Shown here piece after piece: positions 26,698 to 34,801 of a stretch of DNA of 64,000 nt. The stretch comes from Leucobacter chromiireducens subsp. chromiireducens (GTDB lineage: Bacteria > Actinomycetota > Actinomycetes > Actinomycetales > Microbacteriaceae), in assembly GCF_016758255.1 (NCBI RefSeq), contig NZ_QYAD01000001.1:248001-312000 (forward strand), in the 5' to 3' direction. The notes below the pieces were generated by a model that had not been told where the DNA came from, searched no databases, and worked only from the letters and a program-made list of their open reading frames with translations. Each line of letters opens with the position of its first letter. The first letter of the stretch is position 1. Made by a program: the position numbers and the translations under genes.

Positions 26698-27657
26698 ATG
26701 GCAGAGACCACCCGCACGCGCATTGGTACGTCCGAGCTCGAGATTGCCCCGCTTGCGCTTGGCGGCAACGTTTTCGGCTGGACCGCTGACCGAGACGCCT
26801 CCTTCGATGTGCTCGACGGCTTCCTCGCGGGCGGCGGGAACTTCGTTGATACGGCCGACGGATACTCGCACTGGGTGTCCGGCCACGGCGGCGGCGAGTC
26901 GGAGACGATCCTTGGTGAGTGGTTCGCCGCGCGCGGTACTCGCGACCGCGTGGTGCTCGCCACCAAGGTGTCGACCCACCCGCAGTTCTCCGGCCTCGCG
27001 GGTGACAACGTGCGCGCTGCCGCCGACGCGTCGCTCGCACGCCTCGGCACTGACTACATCGACCTTTACTACGCACACTTCGACGATGCCGAAACGCCGC
27101 TCGAGGAGACGGTCGCCGCATTCTCCGGGCTCGTCGACGCAGGCAAGATCCGCGCGATCGGCATCTCGAACTACACCGCAGAGCGCGCGGCCGAGTGGTT
27201 CCGCATTGCTCGGGCGGGCGGGTACCACCTGCCCGTCGCGCTGCAGCCGCACTACAACCTGGTGGAGCGTGCCTTCGAGACCAACGGGTTGCGTGCCGTG
27301 GCCGAGGCCGAGGGCCTGGGTGTGTTCCCGTACTTCTCGCTGGCGAGCGGCTTCCTCGCGGGGAAGTACCGTGACGCGGGCGACGCGGAGACGCCCGGTG
27401 CGAGCGACCGCGCCTCTGCAGCGATTGCCTACCTGAACGATCGCGGCCGGGCCGTGCTCGGCGCGCTCGACACCGTTGCCGCGGCGCACGCGGCCGAGCT
27501 CTCCACGATCGCGCTCGCGTGGCTGCGCCAGCAGCCCACGGTTGCCGCTCCGATCGCGAGCGCGCGCACCCGCGACCAGCTCACGGCGCTGCTTGCGTCG
27601 CTGACCACGGAGCTCACGCCCGCCGAGCTTGAGCAGCTCGCGGTGGCGTCGGCCTAG
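26698..27657 (+). CDS. Aldo/keto reductase (YajO/Tas-like)
   Basis: This 319-residue oxidoreductase carries the tetrad Asp and Tyr in NFVDTADGYSHW, Lys in VLATKVSTHP and His in YYAHFDD. It has the GISNYTAERA and LPVALQPHYNLVER motifs of the larger AKR group. ATG 26698 has GAAGGAG six bases upstream. It is a monocistronic unit after clpB; its stop overlaps that of the opposite glycerate kinase in CTAG (27654-27657). Confidence 0.9.
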   Translation: MAETTRTRIGTSELEIAPLALGGNVFGWTADRDASFDVLDGFLAGGGNFVDTADGYSHWVSGHGGGESETILGEWFAARGTRDRVVLATKVSTHPQFSGLAGDNVRAAADASLARLGTDYIDLYYAHFDDAETPLEETVAAFSGLVDAGKIRAIGISNYTAERAAEWFRIARAGGYHLPVALQPHYNLVERAFETNGLRAVAEAEGLGVFPYFSLASGFLAGKYRDAGDAETPGASDRASAAIAYLNDRGRAVLGALDTVAAAHAAELSTIALAWLRQQPTVAAPIASARTRDQLTALLASLTTELTPAELEQLAVASA

Positions 27658-28892
27658 GCTTCTCGCGCGGGATCGCCGGCACCGAGCGGCCCGGCCGGGA
27701 ACGCGAGCGCGCACGCGTGGGCCGCGGTCTCTGCAAGTAGCGCGCTCGCGTCTCGCTGGAGCTCGCTCAGCGTCGCCGGGCCGGGTGCGAGCGACAGCGC
27801 TGCGGTGATCCCGGCAGCGCGGCACTCCGCCGCGCTGAGCGCGACGGACCCCGCAATGACCACCACGCGGGGCGGCCGCTCCGAGCCAGCGCTCGCGCAC
27901 CCGGCAAGCACGCGGGACACGACCTTGCCGGCGAGCGATTGCGCGTCGAGCCTGCCCTCGCCCGTGAGCACGAGGTCGGCCTCGCGGAGCGCCGCATCGA
28001 GGCCGACCGCGGCGGCAACCAGTTCAGCTCCGGGCATGAGCTCCGCACCCCACAGCGCGACCGGCCCCAGAGCGAGTCCGCCCGCGGCACCGAGGCCGGG
28101 GAGCGTCGTGAGTGCTGTGCGTGCGTGCTGCGCCGCGCTGCGCGTGGCGGCGGGAGAAGTCTCCCCTGCCTCGGCGAGGAGTTCGGCGAACCGTGCGAGT
28201 CCCGCGTCGATCACGGCCACCTCCGCGGGGCTCGCTCCCTTTTGCGGTCCAAACACTGACGCAGCGCCTTGCGCGCCGAGCAGCGGGTTCGTGACGTCGA
28301 CAGCGATGCGCCATCGTGCCTCCCGCGCGGCGGGCAGCAGACCCGACAGATCGATGCGCGCGAGCTCGCTGAGGCCTCTGGCGCCTCCCGCGATGGGCGC
28401 CCCATCGGCGCGGAGCAGCCGCACCCCGAGTGCGCGCAGCATGCCTGCGCCACCGTCGCTCGTTGCCGAGCCGCCGATGCACACGAGCAGCTCGCGCGCG
28501 CCCGCGTCGAGTGCGGCGCGAAGGAGCGCCCCGACGCCCGCCGAGTCGGCATCGAGCGCGCGCAGTGGCTCATCGGCGACGTGAGGGAGTCCGTTCGCCT
28601 CGGCGGCCTCGACGACCGCCCGCGATCCGTCGGCGCTCAGTGCAATCCGTCCGACGCGGGGCCGATCCAGCGCGTCGCTCGTGGGCACCGCCACGATCTC
28701 ACCGCCCCACGCCTCGGCGAGGACCTCGAGGGTGCCCTCGCCGCCATCGGCCAGCGGCAGCTCATGAATCTGCACGCCGGGGCCGAGCGCCGCGCGGGCG
28801 CCCTGAGCGAGTGCGCGAGCTGCGGTCGACGCCGAGCAGCTCCCCTTCAGGGAGTCGGGTGCGATCACCACGCGGAGAGGAGCTGCTGTCAT
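27654..28892 (-). CDS. Glycerate kinase (GlxK/GarK family)
   Basis: This 412-residue kinase phosphorylates D-glycerate with ATP. Family marks are VIAPDSLKGSCSA near the N-terminus, LPLADGGEGTLEVL, GGSATSDGGAGML, and LTGEGRLDAQSLAGKVV near the C-terminus. I start at ATG 28892, where TATGCT ends six bases upstream (leaderless pattern); an upstream start would add an unrelated segment. It is divergent from the RNA methyltransferase. It feeds 2- or 3-phosphoglycerate into glycolysis. Confidence 0.92.
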   Translation of the reverse strand: MTAAPLRVVIAPDSLKGSCSASTAARALAQGARAALGPGVQIHELPLADGGEGTLEVLAEAWGGEIVAVPTSDALDRPRVGRIALSADGSRAVVEAAEANGLPHVADEPLRALDADSAGVGALLRAALDAGARELLVCIGGSATSDGGAGMLRALGVRLLRADGAPIAGGARGLSELARIDLSGLLPAAREARWRIAVDVTNPLLGAQGAASVFGPQKGASPAEVAVIDAGLARFAELLAEAGETSPAATRSAAQHARTALTTLPGLGAAGGLALGPVALWGAELMPGAELVAAAVGLDAALREADLVLTGEGRLDAQSLAGKVVSRVLAGCASAGSERPPRVVVIAGSVALSAAECRAAGITAALSLAPGPATLSELQRDASALLAETAAHACALAFPAGPLGAGDPAREA

Positions 28893-28952
28893 GCGCTCAG
28901 CATACGGCGAGCGATGGTGCCACCGTCGCGCTCGGCCTGGGAGAATGGGTGG

Positions 28953-29666
28953 GTGAACCACATCGCCGACCCCGAGCCCTCAGGCCCCGCAGCCTCGTCT
29001 CCGAATGCCGCTCCGCAGGCGGCGCCGGCGGCCCCGCACCCCGAGCGCACTACGGCGGGCGTTGGTCCGTGGCCCGGCGGGCCCGACGCGTGGCCGGAGG
29101 ACGAGCGATACGATCCCGAGCTGCTTGAGCACGGGGACACCCGCAACGTGATCGACCGCTATCGGTACTGGCGCATGGCCGCGATTGTGGCCGATCTCGA
29201 CGAGCACCGGCACCCGTTCCACGTGGCGATCGAGAACTGGCAGCACGACATGAACATTGGTTCGATCGTGCGCAGCGCAAACGCGTTCGCCGCAGACACC
29301 GTGCACATCGTGGGGCGGCGACGCTGGAACAAACGGGGTGCGATGGTGACCGACCGCTACCAGCACGTCGAGCACCGCGAGGACATTGACGCGCTCGTGG
29401 CGTGGGCGCAAGCGGAGGGCGTACCGATCATCGCGATCGACAACGTGCCTGGCTGCGTACCGATGGAGACGTTCGATTGGCCAGAGCGGTGCGTGATGCT
29501 GTTTGGGCAGGAGGGCCCCGGGCTCACCGCCGAGGCGATCGCCGCGTCCGAGGCGGTCGTGGAGATCACGCAGTACGGGTCAACGCGCTCCATTAACGCC
29601 TCGGCTGCGGCCGCGGTGGCGATGTTTAGCTGGGTGCAGCAGCACTCGCTGCTCGTGCCGCGCTAG
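28953..29666 (+). CDS. TrmH/SpoU-family RNA 2'-O-ribose methyltransferase
   Basis: This 237-residue SPOUT enzyme methylates a ribose in tRNA or rRNA. The trefoil-knot motifs are present: NIGSIVRSANAF (motif 1), VMLFGQEGPGLTAEAI (motif 2) and RSINASAAAAVAMFSW (motif 3). The first 45 residues are a Pro/Ala-rich extension. Start GTG 28953 has no ribosome-binding site; GAGAAT lies six bases before it. The end overlaps the opposite ABC permease gene in CTAG (29663-29666). The target nucleotide is not determinable. Confidence 0.85.
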   Translation: MNHIADPEPSGPAASSPNAAPQAAPAAPHPERTTAGVGPWPGGPDAWPEDERYDPELLEHGDTRNVIDRYRYWRMAAIVADLDEHRHPFHVAIENWQHDMNIGSIVRSANAFAADTVHIVGRRRWNKRGAMVTDRYQHVEHREDIDALVAWAQAEGVPIIAIDNVPGCVPMETFDWPERCVMLFGQEGPGLTAEAIAASEAVVEITQYGSTRSINASAAAAVAMFSWVQQHSLLVPR

Positions 29667-30490
29667 ACCACGTCCTTGCGCCAGCGCGTCACCCAGCCGA
29701 GCAGCACGGCCACCACGCCGTAGGCGAGGAGGACGGCGAGGCCGGACCAGATCCCCAGCGGGGCCGCGCTGTCCGGCGCGGTCGGGTCGATCGTCGACAT
29801 ACTGTTCATCACGCTGGCGCCCACGAACGCGTCGCTCGCGGCGCCCGGCAGGTACTTGGCGAGCTGAGCGCTCCAGTCCCAGAAACCGGCGGCCATGCGT
29901 AGCACCGGCTCAAGGAACTGCGTGAACACGAGGGTGATGACGATCGCGAAGGCCTGGTTGCCGACGAGCAGACCGACCCCGAAGCCGATCACGGCCCAGA
30001 CGCCGATCGCCGCGATCACGCGCGCGAGGAGGGCCCACGTCTCTGAGGTGCCGAGCATGGGATCGCCGTCGGTCGCCGCGAGGATGCCGCCGCCCGCGCT
30101 CACCGCGCCGATGACGCCAGCGGCGCCGAGCAGCAGGCCGACGCCGAGCAGCACCTTGACCTTGCCCAGCAAGACGATGCCGCGGCGCGGTTCGAACGTG
30201 AACGCGAGGCCGAGGGTGCGGTGCCGCAGCTCGCCCGTCGCCATGAGCGCGCCAAAGATGAGTGGGATCACATAACCGAACGTGGCGACGCCCGAGTAGA
30301 CGAGGCCGGCCGTCTCCTGCGCGGGGAGGGCGATCCCGCCCATGTCGCTGGGGATTGCGCCAAACATGAACGCGAACGCGCCGGCCATGAGTGCGGAGTA
30401 GCCGGCGAGCACAATGGCGAGGATCCACCAGAGCTTGGTGGAGCGCACCTTCCGCCACTCGGCGGAGACGCTGCGAAGAATCCGGTTCAT
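29663..30490 (-). CDS. ABC-2 type transporter permease
   Basis: This 275-residue membrane protein has six hydrophobic segments and an N-terminal basic stretch, RSVSAEWRKVRSTKLWW, typical of actinobacterial ABC-2 permeases. It starts at ATG 30490, within the end of the ATPase gene (4-base ATGA overlap), so the two are translationally coupled and form one exporter. Likely substrates are a drug or peptide; nothing in the sequence decides. Confidence 0.87.
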   Translation of the reverse strand: MNRILRSVSAEWRKVRSTKLWWILAIVLAGYSALMAGAFAFMFGAIPSDMGGIALPAQETAGLVYSGVATFGYVIPLIFGALMATGELRHRTLGLAFTFEPRRGIVLLGKVKVLLGVGLLLGAAGVIGAVSAGGGILAATDGDPMLGTSETWALLARVIAAIGVWAVIGFGVGLLVGNQAFAIVITLVFTQFLEPVLRMAAGFWDWSAQLAKYLPGAASDAFVGASVMNSMSTIDPTAPDSAAPLGIWSGLAVLLAYGVVAVLLGWVTRWRKDVV

Positions 30491-31410
30491 GCGAAGCCTC
30501 CCTCGGTGCCGCCGTGCTCGGCGCTGCCGTTGATCAGGTCGAGGAAGCGCTGCTCGAGCTCCCCGGTTTCGGTGCTGAGGTGCGAGAGCGGCACGCCCGC
30601 CGCGAAAGCGATCTGCCCCACGGTCTCGGGCTCGAGCCCCGTCACGCGGAGGGCCGCGCCGTGCTGGCTGTGCACCTGTGCGCCGGCCTGCTCCAGCGCC
30701 TGCGCGAGTGTGACCTGGTCGGGTGCGGCAACTCGCACGGCGGCCTGCCCGGCGCCCCGCTGCAGCTCGTCGAGGGTACCGGCAAATGCCAGCTCGCCGC
30801 GCCGAATGACGATCACATCGTCGACGGTCTGCTGCACCTCGCTCAAGAGGTGGGAGGAGAGCACCACGGTCTTGCCCTGGCTGGCGAGGTGGCGCAGAAA
30901 CACGCGAATCCAGCGGATGCCCTCGGGATCGAGGCCGTTGATCGGTTCGTCGAGCAGCAGCACATCGGGATCCCCGAGCAGCGCAGTGCCGAGCGCGAGC
31001 CGCTGACGCATGCCGAGCGAGTAGCCGCCCGTCTTGCGATCGGCTGCGTCGCTCAAACCGACGAGTGTGAGCACCTCGCCGACGCGCGCCTCCGGGAGGC
31101 CGATCGCGCGGCGTGCGATGTCGAGGTGCGCGCGCCCGGTGTGTGCGGGGTGGAAGTCGGCGGAGAGCGCGGAGCCCACCGTGAGCGCGGGGCGTTCGAG
31201 GCTGGCGTACGGCGCGCCGCCGATTGTTGCGCTGCCGCTGTCAGGTCGGACGAGGCCGAGCGTCATGGCAAGCGTGGTGGTCTTGCCCGAGCCGTTCGGG
31301 CCCAGGAAGCCGGTGACGCGGCCCGGCTCAGCGGTGAAGCTGAGCGCATTGACCGCACGCACCGACCCAAAGTTCTTGGTGAGTCCGTCGACCCTGACTG
31401 GCAGTCCCAT
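30487..31410 (-). CDS. ABC transporter ATP-binding protein (drug/peptide exporter type)
   Basis: This 307-residue ATPase has Walker A GPNGSGKTTT (residues 37-46), the signature YSLGMRQRLALG and Walker B VLLLDEPINGLD. A C-terminal DUF4162-like region, with PETVGQIAFAAGVPL, fits the CcmA/DrrA group. ATG 31410 has AGAGAGGA six bases upstream. It forms an exporter with the coupled permease. The A+T-rich promoter region carries an inverted repeat, but no GntR gene of the usual YtrA type is adjacent. Confidence 0.9.
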   Translation of the reverse strand: MGLPVRVDGLTKNFGSVRAVNALSFTAEPGRVTGFLGPNGSGKTTTLAMTLGLVRPDSGSATIGGAPYASLERPALTVGSALSADFHPAHTGRAHLDIARRAIGLPEARVGEVLTLVGLSDAADRKTGGYSLGMRQRLALGTALLGDPDVLLLDEPINGLDPEGIRWIRVFLRHLASQGKTVVLSSHLLSEVQQTVDDVIVIRRGELAFAGTLDELQRGAGQAAVRVAAPDQVTLAQALEQAGAQVHSQHGAALRVTGLEPETVGQIAFAAGVPLSHLSTETGELEQRFLDLINGSAEHGGTEGGFA

Positions 31411-31437
31411 GCGCCGTCCTCTCTCGATTGGTGCGGC

Positions 31438-31469
31438 GTTTCTATAAATAACCCTACAGGAAATAGAAC
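31438..31469. promoter_or_regulatory. Inverted repeat in the ABC operon promoter
   Basis: TTCTAT (31440-31445) and ATAGAA (31463-31468) are spaced by 17 bases in an unusually A+T-rich segment. It resembles a GntR/YtrA-type operator over a promoter. The binding protein is not in the neighbourhood. Confidence 0.4.
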
Positions 31470-31500
31470 TAATCGCGAGAGGATGGTGTGACTGGGGTGG

Positions 31501-32682
31501 CTAGTGGCCGCCGCCCGTGTAGGGGCCGGTGGCAGCGAGCCGCTCCATGTGGGCGGGCAGGGCGAACCGGGGGTCCACGCCCGCGGCGTCCGGCGAGTAC
31601 CCGGCAGCCAACTGCGCCGCCCACTCGCCGAGCTTCGGGGCGAACTTGAAGCCGTGCCCCGAGAGGCCGGTCACGGTGACAACCCGGCCGCTCGCGCTCT
31701 GGTCGACAACGGGCAGACGATCCGGCGTGTAGGCGCAGTGGTGCACGCTCTCGCGCACGGGCTCAGGGTTAATGCCCTCGAACAGTTCTGCGGCGCGCTG
31801 CCCGATCCTGATCAGCTCCTCCCTGGTGTGATGCGTCGGCACTTCGCTCACGTCGCGGAAGACCGGCCACTCGGGGTTCGTGCAGGCCTTGAATGCGTAG
31901 CCGTCGAAGCTCGGGGCACCGAAGAAGTGCACGGAGCCCGCGTCGCGCAGGAAAGCGGGGAAGCGCTCGGGAACAAAGAGGCTCGGGTCCTTCGGCATAA
32001 ACCAGGTGAGCCCGAGCACCTGCAAACGCAGCAGCTCGTCGAGTTCGGGCGAGAGGCGTGCCGACCACGATCCCGAGGCGACGACGACCGTGCGGGCGAG
32101 CCAGGCGCCCTGGGTGGTGCGCACGACCACGCCGTTCGCCCGCTCCTCGATGTCGATCACGGGGGTGTTGAAGTGCAGTTCGGCGCCATTCGCCTCTGCG
32201 ATGTCGAGCGCGCTCATCAGGGCGACCTCGGGGCGCAGGCCGCCACCGTGCGCGTCGAGCAGGCCGACATCGCCGTCTTGCACGCGGTGCTGCGGGAACT
32301 CGGCGCGCAACTCCTCCGTGCTGAGAAGCCGGTGTTCAAGTTCGAACTCGCGCACCGTGCCGAGCGCGGTCACGAGATCGGGGAACCCCTCGGGGGCGAT
32401 GCTGAGCGCGCCCACCTCCGCGTAGATGTCGCGACCCGACTCGCGCTCGAGCTCGCGCCAGAGCTCGCGAGAGCGCTGAATCATGCGGACATAGGTGCCG
32501 CCCTCGTGCACCGCGGTGCGGAACACGCGCGATTCGCCCGCGTACGAGCCGTGCGAGTGCACGCGACCGAACTGCTCGATCCCGACCACCTTTAGGCCCT
32601 CGCGCTTGCTGAGCTGCCAGAGCGCCATCGCGCCGACCGCGCCCGCTCCGATCACAATGACGTCGGTCTGCTGCAGATCCAT
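31501..32682 (-). CDS. N-methyl-L-tryptophan/sarcosine oxidase-type flavoprotein
   Basis: This 393-residue FAD enzyme oxidises a secondary or primary amine to imine with release of H2O2. The dinucleotide-binding motif is VIGAGAVGAMAL (residues 10-21), followed by HGSYAGESRVFRTA. Cys316 in HHCAYTPD corresponds to the covalent-FAD cysteine of monomeric sarcosine oxidase. GLSGHGFKFAP near the end completes the FAD site. GAAGGAAG precedes ATG 32682. It follows the OCD-type gene by 42 bases and is probably co-transcribed with it. Confidence 0.88.
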   Translation of the reverse strand: MDLQQTDVIVIGAGAVGAMALWQLSKREGLKVVGIEQFGRVHSHGSYAGESRVFRTAVHEGGTYVRMIQRSRELWRELERESGRDIYAEVGALSIAPEGFPDLVTALGTVREFELEHRLLSTEELRAEFPQHRVQDGDVGLLDAHGGGLRPEVALMSALDIAEANGAELHFNTPVIDIEERANGVVVRTTQGAWLARTVVVASGSWSARLSPELDELLRLQVLGLTWFMPKDPSLFVPERFPAFLRDAGSVHFFGAPSFDGYAFKACTNPEWPVFRDVSEVPTHHTREELIRIGQRAAELFEGINPEPVRESVHHCAYTPDRLPVVDQSASGRVVTVTGLSGHGFKFAPKLGEWAAQLAAGYSPDAAGVDPRFALPAHMERLAATGPYTGGGH

Positions 32683-32724
32683 GTGTGCTTCCTTCGCTGG
32701 TGTGGAGAACTGATCGGGTGGCCG

Positions 32725-33879
32725 CTAGGCCATTGTGGGAGTGTTCCAGAGGTTGAGCTTCGTGCCAATGCCGTCGCGCACCGCGTTGCGGTAGACGTGC
32801 GTGGCCCACGCGACGTCCTCGACCGGCATGCCGCCCACCGAGTAGATGAACACCTCGTCATCGTCCGTGCGACCCGGGGTCTTGCCCTGGATGATCTCGC
32901 CGATGTCCTCGAACTGCTCCGGGGTCATGCGGCCGTCGCGCACACGGTCGACGAGGTGCATGCCCCAGATGCCCACGGTCTCGTGCGCGGGCGCGGGGAG
33001 CTCCTCCGCCCAGGCCTGGTAGATCTTGCGCGCGTCGGCGACGTGGCGGGAGCGCTCGGTGAGCGACTCGTCGAGTGCGAGGTGGGCGGAGCAGCAGATG
33101 AACGCGCCGGGCTTCACCCACTCGTCGCGCACGCGCGGGTAGTGCTCGGAGCCTGAGGGGCTCGGCACCGCGATGCTGACAATGTCGGATTCGCGCACGG
33201 CGGCCTCCATGTCTGCGACCTGCTCGATCGTGGTGATCTGCGGGAAGCGCTCGCGAGCCCAGGCGATGAACGCGTCAACGCCAGCCTGGCCGCGCCCCGA
33301 GACCTTCACGGTGGTGATGCCGGGGCGCACGGCCATGAACGACTCGAGTGAGGTGCGGTTCATGGGCCCCGGGCCGACGATGCCGACCGTGGTGGCGTCT
33401 TCGCGGGCGAGGTAGCGTGCGCCAACGCCGGGGATCGCGCCGGTGCGGTACGCGCTCAGCAGGTTTGCCGACATGATGGCGAGTGGTGCTCCGGTGTCCT
33501 TGTCCGACAGTGTGAACATGAGGATCGAGCGGGGGAGGCCGCGCTCCTTGTTGGCCACGTTCGAGCCGTACCACTTGCAGCCGGCCACCTGATAGTCGCC
33601 GCCGAGGTAGGCGGGCATAGCCATGAAGCGGCGATCGGGCCCGTCGACCGGCATGCCGGGGAACTCTTCCGTCTCGGGGAAGTAGATCTGCGCGCCGTGC
33701 GAGTTGTTCTCGGTGCCGGCCATGCGGTAGTCGCCGGCGGCGAAGAGGCCGAGCATCTCCGTCATCGTGTCGACGCAGGCGGCCATATCCGTCACGCCCG
33801 CTCGAATCATGTCGGGCTCGCTCAGGTACAGGAAGTCGATCTGTGTGTCAGGGTTCGCGTCGCGTGTGGAATCGGTCAC
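32725..33879 (-). CDS. Ornithine cyclodeaminase/mu-crystallin family protein (tyramine oxidase subunit B-like)
   Basis: This 384-residue protein belongs to the OCD/mu-crystallin superfamily. It has a Rossmann-like TVGIVGPGPMNRTSLE (about residue 165), CKWYGSNVANKERGLPRS and SAYRTGAIPGVGARYLA. The second glycine of the classical GxGxxG is a Pro (GPGPMN), so cofactor binding may differ. Relatives are annotated as tyramine oxidase subunit B and occur beside a sarcosine-oxidase-like gene, as here. It probably handles the imine or amino acid side of the reaction. The start is GTG 33879 after GAAAGAGA. The TetR-controlled promoter upstream drives the pair. Confidence 0.8.
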   Translation of the reverse strand: MTDSTRDANPDTQIDFLYLSEPDMIRAGVTDMAACVDTMTEMLGLFAAGDYRMAGTENNSHGAQIYFPETEEFPGMPVDGPDRRFMAMPAYLGGDYQVAGCKWYGSNVANKERGLPRSILMFTLSDKDTGAPLAIMSANLLSAYRTGAIPGVGARYLAREDATTVGIVGPGPMNRTSLESFMAVRPGITTVKVSGRGQAGVDAFIAWARERFPQITTIEQVADMEAAVRESDIVSIAVPSPSGSEHYPRVRDEWVKPGAFICCSAHLALDESLTERSRHVADARKIYQAWAEELPAPAHETVGIWGMHLVDRVRDGRMTPEQFEDIGEIIQGKTPGRTDDDEVFIYSVGGMPVEDVAWATHVYRNAVRDGIGTKLNLWNTPTMA

Positions 33880-33960
33880 GTCGGTGTGTCTCTTTCGCTG
33901 GCTGACCCGGGCGGCCGTGCCCGGGCACGAGCGCCGCCGGTGGCGCTCGTGAGTGTCGCC

Positions 33961-33989
33961 AGCCTAAAACTATCCATTTGGATAGTCAA
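33961..33989 (-). promoter_or_regulatory. Sigma70-type promoter covered by a TetR-like operator
   Basis: On the minus strand TTGACT (33989-33984) and TAGGCT (33966-33961) are separated by exactly 17 bases. The 18-base inverted repeat ACTATCCA-TT-TGGATAGT (33969-33986, plus-strand reading) covers the -35 and most of the spacer. The TetR gene at 34142-34678 lies directly upstream, so repressor binding here would block the amine-oxidase operon. Confidence 0.8.
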
Positions 33990-34030
33990 GTGCGCGTCTC
34001 GCCCGCCGCTCCACCCCTCTCGCGCAATCC

Positions 34031-34089
34031 GGGTCACTTGGGCAGGGTGTCGCGCAGGCGCGTGTAACGACACCCTGCCCAAGTGACCC
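34031..34089. repeat. REP-like palindromic element, copy 2
   Basis: A perfect 22 bp inverted repeat (34031-34052 with 34068-34089) has a 15-base loop. Its arms are identical to those of the element at 20211-20271 apart from one terminal base pair. It lies between the TetR gene stop and the operon promoter, 53 bases downstream of the TetR stop. Confidence 0.8.
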
Positions 34090-34141
34090 CGATCCGAGGC
34101 AGTGGCGGGGCAGCGGCGGGACGGCGGCGGGGCGGGGTAGG

Positions 34142-34678
34142 TCAGGCCGCCTGGGCGGACACCAGTTTGCGGATCAGCCGCAGGGCGGGCGCCACGTCCG
34201 CGGGCGCAACGAGCTGCTTGAACACGATCCCGTCGAGGGCAAACCAAATGAGCTCGGTCAGCTCCACGTCTGCAACGCCCAGCCGGGTGAGCTGCCGGCC
34301 GATCGCCTCGCGGTACGAGGAGTAGTGCAGCTCAGCCAGCGCGCGCAACTCTGGCCGGCGGCGCGACTCGAGCAGCAACTCGTACTGGAACGACTGAATC
34401 TCAGCCTCCCGGTCGGCGAGCGATTCGATCCCCGCCGCAAACTCATCGCTTGTCAGCTCAGCCTGCAGCATGTTCGACTCCCGGAGGCTCGCGTGAATCG
34501 CGTACTCCATGGCCTCGGCGATGAGCTGATCCCGCGTGCCGAAGTGGTGCCGCACGAGCCCGTGAGACACGCCAGCCTCGGCCGCGACCGCGCGATAGGT
34601 GAGCGCGCGCAGTCCGCCCGCCGCAACGACCACAACGGTGGCGCGGATGAGCGCGGATCGGCCGGAGGCGTCGTTCAT
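34142..34678 (-). CDS. TetR-family regulator of the amine-oxidase pair
   Basis: This 178-residue repressor has the helix-turn-helix YRAVAAEAGVSHGLVRHHFGTRDQL at residues 28-52, shortened here to its core GVSHGLVRHHF. The C-terminal domain resembles the BetI-like TetR C-domain. ATG 34678 has TACGCT seven bases upstream (leaderless pattern) and no ribosome-binding site. It is transcribed in the same direction as the amine-oxidase genes but separated from them by a palindromic element and their own promoter with an operator-like repeat. It is divergent from alkA. Confidence 0.87.
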   Translation of the reverse strand: MNDASGRSALIRATVVVVAAGGLRALTYRAVAAEAGVSHGLVRHHFGTRDQLIAEAMEYAIHASLRESNMLQAELTSDEFAAGIESLADREAEIQSFQYELLLESRRRPELRALAELHYSSYREAIGRQLTRLGVADVELTELIWFALDGIVFKQLVAPADVAPALRLIRKLVSAQAA

Positions 34679-34801
34679 ACCCCTGAGCGTACGCGAGAAG
34701 CGGCCCCGCCCGGCGTTGCCCCGCGCTGCGCCAATCACGCGCCCCACTGCGATGTCCGATTTCCGCGTGCGTGTGCGCCGATCGCGCGGAACAATGGACG
34801 A

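Noticed and set aside
20211-34089. CRISPR or composite transposon bounded by the two palindromes
   Set aside because: Only two copies 13.8 kb apart, no spacers, no transposase, and ordinary housekeeping genes between them.
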